Source: an uncultured Saprospiraceae bacterium (GTDB lineage Bacteria; Bacteroidota; Bacteroidia; Chitinophagales; Saprospiraceae). Taken from it: DNA of 26,869 bases. Below are positions 16,439 to 22,928 of this stretch, in pieces. Each line of letters opens with the position of its first letter. Position 1 is the stretch's first letter. The DNA is taken from assembly GCA_937967535.1 (NCBI GenBank), contig CALCMV010000166.1, positions 1 through 26,869 on the forward strand, read 5' to 3'. The position numbers and the translations under genes are program-made. Below the pieces are notes generated by a model, which saw only the letters and a list, made by a program, of their open reading frames with translations, did no database searches and was not told the DNA's origin.

Positions 16439-16564
16439 CATACTACTATACATGATAGGAAACTTGCCACAAAGTCACAAAGGGTAAATCGCTGATAATT
16501 AAGTAAATATAATTTTAAAAATTCTTTGTGTCTTTGTGCCTTCGTGGCGATGTATAGTAGTATG
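16439..16564. repeat. Inverted repeat, CACAAAG family
   Basis: The left arm starts CATACTACTATACATG and contains GCCACAAAGTCACAAAG; the right arm contains CTTTGTGTCTTTGTGCC and ends ATGTATAGTAGTATG. The core is about 40 nt of AT-rich sequence. The terminal 14-15 nt are perfect complements. A third arm of the family is at 1-47. Confidence 0.8.
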
Positions 16565-16614
16565 AAGTCAACAGTTTTATTATTTGCAAAATAATAGAAC
16601 TGTTGACTTTTTTT
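16565..16614 (+). terminator. Strong terminator after the TonB receptor
   Basis: AAGTCAACAGTTTTATTATTT (16565-16585, 21 nt) pairs with 16589-16609 except for one G-T pair, around a 3-nt loop, and runs into a T-tract to 16614. It abuts the preceding inverted repeat with no gap. Confidence 0.85.
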
Positions 16615-16708
16615 GAAATGTACAATTGAATGGGCAATATGAAAAATAGCCAATATTTTTATTTTCAGAATAAAATCCATTTATCACTAACCGTTAATCA
16701 TTTAATCG

Positions 16709-16716
16709 TATTTTTG
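16709..16716 (+). promoter_or_regulatory. Candidate -7 box (TATTTTTG)
   Basis: An exact TAnnTTTG match upstream of the desaturase. Use of it would give a leader of over 330 nt containing the paired palindromes. A closer near-match, TAATTTG at 17027-17033 (one spacer base short), is an alternative. Confidence 0.3.
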
Positions 16717-16842
16717 CATAAATACATTTTGACTGCTCAGAAAGCAAGTTCATCATACAAATTTTCTGATTATAACATTTTGCGTTGGTAAAAACATGGC
16801 AGCATTTAATGTACTGATTTTTAGCATTTTACAAACCTTACT

Positions 16843-16953
16843 CGTCGGACATTTTCAAAATGTCAGACGAGACGAATTTATATTTTAATTTGAACGATTA
16901 TTAATAAATAGTACGAAAATGTTGTCGTCAGACATTTTCAAAATGTCCGACGA
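16843..16953. repeat. Two mutually inverted near-palindromes
   Basis: CGTCGGACATTTTCAAAATG (from 16843, continuing to 16870) and TCGTCAGACATTTTCAAAAT (from 16925, continuing to 16953) are each a nearly self-complementary hairpin around TTTTCAAAA and are also reverse complements of each other, with about 54 nt of AT-rich DNA between. The same TTTTCAAAATG core occurs at about 18418 in the 5' part of the endonuclease reading frame. Confidence 0.8.
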
Positions 16954-17059
16954 CTTAAATTCATCATCCAATTTAAATTACATCACCGACGCAATCCGTT
17001 ACAATCAGCAAATTTTAAACATACTCTAATTTGCTATTTGAGATTGACACTTGAATACT

Positions 17060-18049
17060 ATGTCAGACCTTTTACAGAATTTCCAACATTCTGACTCCGT
17101 AGAACCACACGTCCTTCGTACCCGCGAAATGATTAAAAAATATCCCGAAATCGCCCAACTGATGGGCAGAAATCCGAATACATTTTGGTTTATTTTGCTT
17201 GTAGTAGGCTTGCAGATTGGCATTGCGTATTTCGCGGCGAGTCAGGTTTGGTGGGTCGTGCTATTGTTGGCTTACGGTATTGGGGCATTTGCCAATCACG
17301 CACTTTTTGTTCTTATACATGAGTGTACGCACAACCTTGTTTTCAAAAAAAGAACTGCCAACAAATGGGCGGGTATCTTTTGCGATTTGCCCAATGCTTT
17401 TCCGAGTTCCATATCATTTCGCCGTTATCACCTCAAACATCACGCTTTTCAAGGACATTACGACCTCGATGCCGATATTGCAAGTGGATGGGAAGCGAAA
17501 ATGATTGGCAATTCGGCTTTTGGTAAAGCCTTTTGGTTGTTATTTTTTCCAATTTTTCAGGCAACCCGCCCGGCACGTTTGAAAGAAATCAAACTATTTA
17601 GTGAGTGGACTTGGATAAATATTTTCGTCGTTTTGGCATTTGATATTTTGGTGGTTTATTTTTGGGGATGGTCGGCTTTATTATATTTGGTCTTGTCATT
17701 TGTGTTCTCTATTGGTTTGCATCCGCTTGGTGCGCGATGGATTCAAGAGCATTATTTGATTGATAAAAATCAAGAAACATATAGCTATTACGGACCACTC
17801 AATATATTGGCTTTCAACGTAGGTTATCACAATGAACACCACGATTTTTCTTCTATTCCGTGGAATAATTTGCCAAAATTACGCGCCATCGCACCCGAAT
17901 ATTATGACAACCTCATTTACCATAAATCATGGACAAAACTGCTGTTTCATTTTTTATTTGATAAAGACTTATCTTTGTACTCGCGCACATTGCGTAAAGA
18001 TAGAGGCGGCATGAGAGTGACGACTGAAACCGGACGGGCTATGACTTGA
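17060..18049 (+). CDS. DEGS1-like sphingolipid delta-4 desaturase family protein
   Basis: A 329-aa membrane di-iron desaturase. The three histidine boxes are HECTH (87-91), HLKHH (124-128) and HNEHH (257-261). Beyond the general superfamily it carries hallmarks of sphingolipid delta-4 desaturase: an N-terminal KYPEI block (27-31), SFRRYHLKHH, GLHP followed by EHY (219-232), ETYSYYGPLN (239-248), FNVGYHNEHHDF (252-263) and YYDNL. In eukaryotes that enzyme (DEGS1) uses O2 to put the 4,5-trans double bond into dihydroceramide. Hydrophobic segments at about 42-60, 65-85, 155-170 and 183-220 fit the membrane topology. Many Bacteroidota make sphingolipids, so a dihydroceramide substrate is plausible, but this is inference; another fatty-acyl lipid is the alternative. 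A short charged tail (311-329) follows. The ATG at 17060 is preferred to a TTG at 17051. Confidence 0.9.
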   Translation: MSDLLQNFQHSDSVEPHVLRTREMIKKYPEIAQLMGRNPNTFWFILLVVGLQIGIAYFAASQVWWVVLLLAYGIGAFANHALFVLIHECTHNLVFKKRTANKWAGIFCDLPNAFPSSISFRRYHLKHHAFQGHYDLDADIASGWEAKMIGNSAFGKAFWLLFFPIFQATRPARLKEIKLFSEWTWINIFVVLAFDILVVYFWGWSALLYLVLSFVFSIGLHPLGARWIQEHYLIDKNQETYSYYGPLNILAFNVGYHNEHHDFSSIPWNNLPKLRAIAPEYYDNLIYHKSWTKLLFHFLFDKDLSLYSRTLRKDRGGMRVTTETGRAMT

Positions 18050-18340
18050 TTCAAATTCCAAAAAACAAATTTCAAATTCCAAGAGAAAGGGTGTTTTGAT
18101 AAATTTGTAGTTTGCACACTCTAATGGAATATGTCCCTTTGAAAACACTCAATCGGTGTGAGATATTTTTCATTCAAAAAACAAAAAACCATGAAACGAC
18201 AGGTAATTTTACCGCAGATAAAACAGCTAGATTCGCTAGATTACTCATTCAGACACACCATTAACATACACCCTAAAAATTATTGATGAAAAAATCACAT
18301 CGCCTAAATAACTTGCATCATTTTTGAGTGTATTATTTTT
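18050..18340. other. 291-base gap, nothing definite
   Basis: It contains a short direct repeat (TTCAAATTCCAA twice, 18050-18082) and a possible -7-like CATTTTTG (18319-18326, one mismatch) just before the endonuclease reading frame. A 31-codon ATG frame at 18191-18286 has no supporting feature. Confidence 0.5.
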
Positions 18341-19591
18341 ATGAAAATGACGTACATTTATAAAAATAAAATTAAACCGGAATTTGCAGATAAATTCTAC
18401 GCCAAACTCGCCCTATATTTTCAAAATGCAAGGCGAATTTGCTGTGGTATTTTAATACAATATTTAAATAAATTTATTTTTTATATTAATAATAAATTTA
18501 ATTTATTTTTAAACAAAAAAACGAATCATACTTGCAGTTTGATATGGCGCACCAAAGGCGTATTTCTACCTATATACTCGCTAATATTGTGTTTTATTTT
18601 CCTGTCGAATAATGCACATGCACAAGTGCCGCCCGACAATCTAAGCGGAGAAGAATTAAGAATTTGGCTCAAAGAAAATTGGTACGATGGCAACCACAAT
18701 ACACTCGGCTACAACGAAGCCCGCCGCAAAATGTATGCTTTCATTGACAATCATGGCGACACGATTACCTGTGTTTATTCCGGTTTTATACGGCTCAATC
18801 CGCAGGGCAACGAAATTACCTTCCCGAATCCGATAAATACCGAACACACCGTTCCACAGAGTTTCTTTAACCAAGCAGAACCGATGCGCTCGGATATTCA
18901 TGCTATTTTTCCGACTTTTATAGATTGGAACAGCGAGCGTGGCAATTCGCCACTTTCAGACATCGCCGATGCCAATACACAACGTTGGATGCGCGACGAT
19001 GATGTACAAGGAAGTATTCCCAACTCAAATATTGACGAATACAGCGAGTCTATCTCCAACGATGTTTTTGAACCACGCGAAGACCATAAAGGCAATGCAG
19101 CAAGGGCAATTATGTATTTCTACACGATGTATCCCCAAGTCGGACAGATTACAAGTGTAGCAAGTGTAGAAACCCTGTGTGCATGGCATGCCGCCGACCC
19201 GCCCGATGCCCTCGAAATTGCCCGAAATGACGGCACAGAACAATATCAAGGCAATCGAAATCCATACATTGACCTGCCCGAATTGGCAGAAAGAGCATGG
19301 GGCTGTACCGTCACTTCGACTACTGTACCGGAAGAAAATTCGGCTGAATTGGTCGTTGCTCCCAATCCCTTTAACGGTCGTTTTGCACTTCGTTTTTCTT
19401 CTGATTCCAATGAAAAAATAACGATACATTTGTATGATATACATGGTAGGCAACTCCAAGAAATCTCAAAAGAAATGCCCTCAAACGATAGGCTCAATTT
19501 GGAATTTGACCAACCGCTTGCCGATGGTGTGTTTATTTTAACACTACGTCAGGGAATGCGTGTTTACCACAAAAAAATGATTAATCAATAA
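18341..19591 (+). CDS. Secreted endonuclease I family nuclease with T9SS sorting domain
   Basis: A 416-aa reading frame. The endonuclease I (EndA-type beta-beta-alpha-Me) core is clear: TEHTVPQSFF with the expected general-base H169, DIHAIFPT (185-192) and NSERGNSPLS (197-206), the His/Asn metal-site pattern. Residues 338-416 are a type A T9SS tail (VVAPNPFNGRF, HLYDIHGRQL, LADGVFILTL). The enzyme probably degrades extracellular DNA/RNA for nutrients or biofilm turnover. The start is uncertain: a signal peptide (GVFLPIYSLILCFIFLSNNA, ending HAQ at about 95) is preceded by about 70 unusual AT-coded residues over a DNA inverted repeat. A TTG at 18539 would give a normal signal peptide and is probably the true start, making the first 198 bases leader. 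Confidence 0.87.
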   Translation: MKMTYIYKNKIKPEFADKFYAKLALYFQNARRICCGILIQYLNKFIFYINNKFNLFLNKKTNHTCSLIWRTKGVFLPIYSLILCFIFLSNNAHAQVPPDNLSGEELRIWLKENWYDGNHNTLGYNEARRKMYAFIDNHGDTITCVYSGFIRLNPQGNEITFPNPINTEHTVPQSFFNQAEPMRSDIHAIFPTFIDWNSERGNSPLSDIADANTQRWMRDDDVQGSIPNSNIDEYSESISNDVFEPREDHKGNAARAIMYFYTMYPQVGQITSVASVETLCAWHAADPPDALEIARNDGTEQYQGNRNPYIDLPELAERAWGCTVTSTTVPEENSAELVVAPNPFNGRFALRFSSDSNEKITIHLYDIHGRQLQEISKEMPSNDRLNLEFDQPLADGVFILTLRQGMRVYHKKMINQ

Positions 19592-19608
19592 TTATTTCGC
19601 TTCTATAC

Positions 19609-19782
19609 TGACAGCTAAACAGGCTGACCGCGAAATACCTTAATGACTGCTTTAGCTGTCAATTGTATTATTATTTTAATTTTTAATTATTTTAAAAACA
19701 ATAATATACAAATATTTTTCTATCTCACTTGACAGCTAAAGCAGTCATTACGGAGTTCCCGTTCACCTTGTTTAGCCGTCAG
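19609..19782. repeat. Long inverted repeat upstream of tsaE
   Basis: The left arm, 19609-19662 (CTGACAGCTAAACAGGCTGA to GACTGCTTTAGCTGTCAA), and the right arm, 19729-19782, are about 54 nt each. The inner 20 bp are nearly perfect and the outer part has scattered mismatches. The spacer is 66 nt of AT-rich DNA. The same inner arm is found at 24470-24585 and as a solo half at 13408. Confidence 0.85.
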
Positions 19783-19824
19783 AAGATATAAAAAATTTAG
19801 ACGGCTAAAGTCGTCTGTACAGTG

Positions 19825-20310
19825 ATGCAAACCATTGAATTACAGAGTAATAGCGTAGAAGATACACAGCAATACGCCACACAAATTGCCCAAATACTAC
19901 AAGCAGGAGATGTCGTCATCCTCACAGGCGATTTGGGGACAGGCAAGACGCAATTTACCAAACAATGCTGCGCCGCACTTGGTTATGCGGGGGCGGTGAC
20001 GAGTCCGACTTATACATTAGCAAATATTTATCCTTTAGAAAAAACCAACATATTACATGCAGATTTTTATAGGGTAAAAAGCGAACAAGAAATAGAGGAA
20101 ACCGGACTCGATACCTACATGGATTCGTCCATTATGTTGGTAGAATGGGGTGATAAATTTGAGGAATTATTTGACAATTACTTGAAAATAGAAATCGCAT
20201 ACGTGGAAGGGAGTCTTACAGATAGGACGCTCAAACTAAGCTGTAAGGGAACGAAATGGAAAGAGAAGGACTTATTTAGTTTAATGAAAAACCAATCAAC
20301 TAATCACTAA
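19825..20310 (+). CDS. tsaE: tRNA t6A biosynthesis ATPase TsaE
   Basis: A 161-aa P-loop ATPase. Walker A GDLGTGKT (35-42), the TsaE-specific SPTYT (60-64), HADFYR (78-83) and VEWGDK (106-111) are all present. TsaE binds the TsaB-TsaD complex and its ATPase activity resets or activates the complex during multi-turnover synthesis of N6-threonylcarbamoyl-adenosine at position 37 of ANN-decoding tRNAs. It is first in a same-strand run with tsaB, tsaC and tsaD. A GTG directly precedes the ATG; the ATG at 19825 is chosen. The last residues (NQSTNH) are encoded by ACTAATCA-type direct repeats that fill the 19-base gap to tsaB. Upstream lies the long inverted repeat and a short AGACG...CGTCT hairpin at 19799-19816. 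Confidence 0.95.
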   Translation: MQTIELQSNSVEDTQQYATQIAQILQAGDVVILTGDLGTGKTQFTKQCCAALGYAGAVTSPTYTLANIYPLEKTNILHADFYRVKSEQEIEETGLDTYMDSSIMLVEWGDKFEELFDNYLKIEIAYVEGSLTDRTLKLSCKGTKWKEKDLFSLMKNQSTNH

Positions 20311-20329
20311 TTCACTAATCACTAATCAA

Positions 20330-20968
20330 TTGATACTCGGAATTTCAACATCATTATCACAATTTACCGTAGCGATAAATCGCGAGGGCGAATTGGTCTA
20401 TCACAAGCAATCTGACCGCGCATTGAGTGGGCATACGGGCATTTACGAATTGGTCAAAGAAGCCTTAGAAGCATTGGATATGGCGACTACTGACATCAAA
20501 GGCATCGTCGTAGATACCGGACCGGGCGGTACGAGTTCGGTGCGGACGGGCGTGTCGTTTGCCAATGGTTTGTCGTATAGTTTGGATGTGCCGGTGGTCG
20601 GGATTTCATCGGCTGAATTGATGGGCATTGAAGCACATCAAAAATACCAAATTCCCGTAATCTCCTTATTCAAATCTATCAAAGGCAATTATTACTGCGG
20701 TTTTTATGATGGTGAAAAATTGACATTTCAATTTACCAATCTTGACAATATCAGTGCGTATATTAATAAGGAATTTACTGATATTGTATTAGCCGGACAC
20801 GCAGATGGCATCACGAAATTAGCCAACTTATTGACCATCAATAAAGTTATTTCCAAAATACATAAAGTCAGCGCACTCACGCTCGGAGAAAATGCGCCCG
20901 CACTACTCGCCAATTCAAATAAATATCCTATATTGCCAATCCCCTTGACGGAAACGGATATCACCTAG
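20330..20968 (+). CDS. tsaB: t6A complex scaffold TsaB (divergent)
   Basis: A 212-aa ASKHA-fold protein, the partner that dimerises with TsaD. The N-terminus MILGISTSLSQFTVAI follows the family pattern (usual MILxIDTS), which supports the TTG start at 20330; no ATG is placed to give it. The usual GPGSFTGLRIG loop is replaced by GPGGTSSVRTG, so the family's most conserved motif is altered, while VSFANGLSYSLDVPVVGISS is retained. TsaB has no catalytic role itself, so the change need not abolish function. The stop codon TAG is the first three bases of a GC-rich inverted repeat. Identification rests on motif pattern plus position between tsaE, tsaC and tsaD. Confidence 0.88.
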   Translation: MILGISTSLSQFTVAINREGELVYHKQSDRALSGHTGIYELVKEALEALDMATTDIKGIVVDTGPGGTSSVRTGVSFANGLSYSLDVPVVGISSAELMGIEAHQKYQIPVISLFKSIKGNYYCGFYDGEKLTFQFTNLDNISAYINKEFTDIVLAGHADGITKLANLLTINKVISKIHKVSALTLGENAPALLANSNKYPILPIPLTETDIT

Positions 20969-21041
20969 CGTAATGCCTCCGGCTTACGCCACGTTAATTT
21001 AGAAAGTAGTACGCGAGGCGCAAGCCGGAGGCGTTACGCTA
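20966..21041. repeat. GC-rich inverted repeat between tsaB and tsaC
   Basis: Left arm 20966-20993 (TAGCGTAATGCCTCCGGCTT then ACGCCACG) and right arm 21014-21041 are complementary at 25 of 28 positions, with a 20-nt loop. The left arm begins with the tsaB stop codon and the right arm ends 8 bases before the tsaC ATG. There is no T-tract. Its GC content contrasts with the AT-rich repeats elsewhere. Confidence 0.88.
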
Positions 21042-21049
21042 CGTTTATT

Positions 21050-21667
21050 ATGCAAACATTTATACCCACACAAATCAAGCCTGTTGCAGCCGCATTATTG
21101 GACGGAAAAGTGGCAGTACTGCCCACCGATACGGTGTATGGCTTGGTGGCTGTACCTACTCAAGAAGCAGCCGTTGACCGTATTTTTGAATTGAAAAACC
21201 GCCCGAAGGATTTTAATTTACCTATCATGGTGGCAAAGGCAGATGAATTGCCCGATTTGGGTTTGGAAATCACCAAACATGCCCAAGCCTTGTTGGATTC
21301 CGAATACATTCCGGGCGGCTTGACTCTGATAATGGGTTTTAAAAATAATGCGCCACGCCCTGCATGGTTGGAAGGACGGCATGAGGTCGCGATTCGCATT
21401 CCGAATCACGAATTTATGCTCAATTTGCTGTCAGAAACCGGACCGCTACTCGCTACAAGTGCCAATCGGCACAAAAGCAAAATCAACATGTGCATCCTCC
21501 CCGAAATTTTGGAAGACCTGCACAGCCAACCCGACCTCGTAGTAGATGGCGGTGTACTTTCAGGCAGGTCATCAACAATTATTAATTGCCGTTATAAAGA
21601 AATCTCTATGGAACGACGCGGCGATATTACTATACAACAAATTGAAAAGGTACTAATGAGTAAATGA
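21050..21667 (+). CDS. tsaC: L-threonylcarbamoyladenylate synthase TsaC
   Basis: A 205-aa YrdC-domain protein that makes threonylcarbamoyl-AMP from threonine, bicarbonate and ATP, the activated donor for t6A. Motifs are canonical: PTDTVYGL (25-32), KNRPKDFNLPIM (49-60), PGGLTLIM (88-95), the RIP element (116-118), ATSAN (135-139) and GRSSTI near 173. It lacks the extra Sua5 C-terminal domain, so it is the short TsaC form. It sits between tsaB and tsaD. The last codons (ATG AGT AAA TGA) are already part of the simple-repeat arm of the next inverted repeat. Of the two YrdC-domain proteins in this cluster, this has the complete active-site motifs and is the likely enzyme. Confidence 0.94.
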   Translation: MQTFIPTQIKPVAAALLDGKVAVLPTDTVYGLVAVPTQEAAVDRIFELKNRPKDFNLPIMVAKADELPDLGLEITKHAQALLDSEYIPGGLTLIMGFKNNAPRPAWLEGRHEVAIRIPNHEFMLNLLSETGPLLATSANRHKSKINMCILPEILEDLHSQPDLVVDGGVLSGRSSTIINCRYKEISMERRGDITIQQIEKVLMSK

Positions 21668-21749
21668 ATAAATGAGTAAATGAGTAAATATTTCTATTCA
21701 ATTGAATTAGTGATATTTACTCATTTATTCATTTACTAATCTACTCATT
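21655..21749. repeat. Inverted repeat between tsaC and tsaD (ATGAGTAAATGA units)
   Basis: Left arm 21655-21690, made of ATGAGTAAATGA-type units, and right arm 21713-21749 (ATTTACTCATTTATTCATTT and on) are complementary apart from a few differences and a short offset. The loop is about 22 nt. The left arm contains the tsaC stop codon; the right arm ends 11 bases before the tsaD ATG. Confidence 0.85.
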
Positions 21750-21760
21750 TTCATTAAAAA

Positions 21761-22750
21761 ATGAGTTATATACTCGGCATAGAAACTTCCTGTGATGATA
21801 CGGCGGCTGCGATAGTCAACCGCGAAGGAGATGTATTGTCCTCAGTGATTATTAATCAAAATAAAATACATAGCGATTTTGGGGGTGTTTATCCTGAATT
21901 TGCGTCTCGCGCTCACATTCAAAATATTATCCCTACGATTAATCAAACACTAAAAGATGCAGCGATTTCGATGTCAGAAATCACTGCGATAGGTGTGACA
22001 CGCGGACCGGGTTTGATAGGTTCGCTATTGATTGGTGTGAATACGGCTTTGGCACTCGGCATGGGTTGGAATAAGCCTGTCATTGGTATCAATCACTTGC
22101 GCGGACATTTGCGTAGTGCGGAATTGGAACGCAACGAAATTATCTACCCTGCCATGATGCTTTTGGTATCGGGCGGACATACTTTTTTAGCTTATATGCC
22201 TTCCAAATTTGAAATTCAACTACTCGGCGAAACCCGCGACGATTCCGTTGGTGAGGCTTATGATAAAGTAGGGCGAATGTTGGGTTTGGATTTTCCGGCA
22301 GGTCCGATTGTAGATAGATTGGCAAAGTCGGGTACGGCGAATGTGGCTTTTCCCCGTCCGCTGATTAATCAGGCTTTAGAGTTTTCTTTTTCCGGTTTGA
22401 AATCAGCAGTAGCGCGTTATTTGGCAAGCATCGAAAGTCCGAATGTAGAGGATATTTGCGCTTCCTTCGTAGATGCGGTGATGGAGATTTTGATAGTGAA
22501 ATGTAAACGTGCCTTAAAGAAATATCCTTGCAAATCGCTCGTTATTGTAGGAGGCGTGGCAGCAAGTCCGCAATTGCGTGAAGGCGCGAAAGCGATATGC
22601 GACGAGCGCGGTATCAAACTCTGCTTGCCACCGCTAAAATGGTCAACCGACAATGCCGCAATGATTGGATTGGCAACTTGGGATTACCTCGACAAAGAAA
22701 TGTATATCACCCCGACACCTATTTCAAGATTACCACTAACGGAGTTTTAA
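21761..22750 (+). CDS. tsaD: t6A transferase TsaD
   Basis: A 329-aa ASKHA-fold metalloenzyme that transfers the threonylcarbamoyl group to A37 of tRNA, working with TsaB and TsaE. Key features are intact: GIETSCDDT (6-14), GVYPEFASRAHI (42-53), TRGPGLIGSLLIG (80-92), the metal-binding HLRGH (H112, H116), VSGGHT (136-141), GETRDDSVGEAYDKVGRMLG (156-175), SFSGLKSA, VGGVAAS and TDNAAMIG (296-303), which supplies the third metal ligand Asp. The length is typical. It lies in the tsa run; a long inverted repeat separates it from the second YrdC gene. The ATG at 21761 matches the family start. Confidence 0.97.
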   Translation: MSYILGIETSCDDTAAAIVNREGDVLSSVIINQNKIHSDFGGVYPEFASRAHIQNIIPTINQTLKDAAISMSEITAIGVTRGPGLIGSLLIGVNTALALGMGWNKPVIGINHLRGHLRSAELERNEIIYPAMMLLVSGGHTFLAYMPSKFEIQLLGETRDDSVGEAYDKVGRMLGLDFPAGPIVDRLAKSGTANVAFPRPLINQALEFSFSGLKSAVARYLASIESPNVEDICASFVDAVMEILIVKCKRALKKYPCKSLVIVGGVAASPQLREGAKAICDERGIKLCLPPLKWSTDNAAMIGLATWDYLDKEMYITPTPISRLPLTEF

Positions 22751-22756
22751 TATGAA

Positions 22757-22922
22757 ATAATGAATGAATTTTGAATGAATGAGTGAATGAATCATTTTAG
22801 ATTCGGTGATTTTTGATTTTAGATTAATTTCACAAACAAATTCATTTTATTCAATCTAAAATCACATAATCAAAAATCAAAAATTGCTCGATTCATTCAT
22901 TCAAAATTCATTCACTCATTCA
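22757..22922. repeat. Long imperfect inverted repeat between tsaD and the second YrdC gene
   Basis: The left part (TAATGAATGAATTTTGAATG, GTGAATGAATC, GATTTTTGATTTTAGATT) and the right part (AATCTAAAATCA, AATCAAAAATC, GATTCATTCATTCAAAATTC, ATTCACTCATTC) are complementary over about 75 nt each, with internal shuffling of AATGAATGA-type units. The loop is about 15-20 nt. It fills almost the whole 178-base gap, starting six bases after the tsaD stop and ending six bases before the next ATG. Confidence 0.8.
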
Positions 22923-22928
22923 TTATCT

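Larger units (their letters stand above)
16384..17059. other. 676-base gap with inverted repeats, terminator and paired palindromes
   Basis: No gene is seen. It contains the CACAAAG inverted repeat (16439-16564), the receptor terminator (16565-16614), a -7 box (16709-16716), two mutually complementary near-palindromes (16843-16953) and a small hairpin, AGCAAATT/AATTTGCT (17007-17035), just before the desaturase. Confidence 0.65.

Noticed and set aside
16414..16680. 88-codon minus-strand frame after the TonB receptor
   Set aside because: It runs through the CACAAAG inverted repeat and the terminator stem, so it is a reading of structured non-coding DNA.
18191..18286. 31-codon plus-strand ATG frame
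   Set aside because: It is too short, has no hydrophobic or conserved pattern, and nothing in its context suggests a leader peptide.
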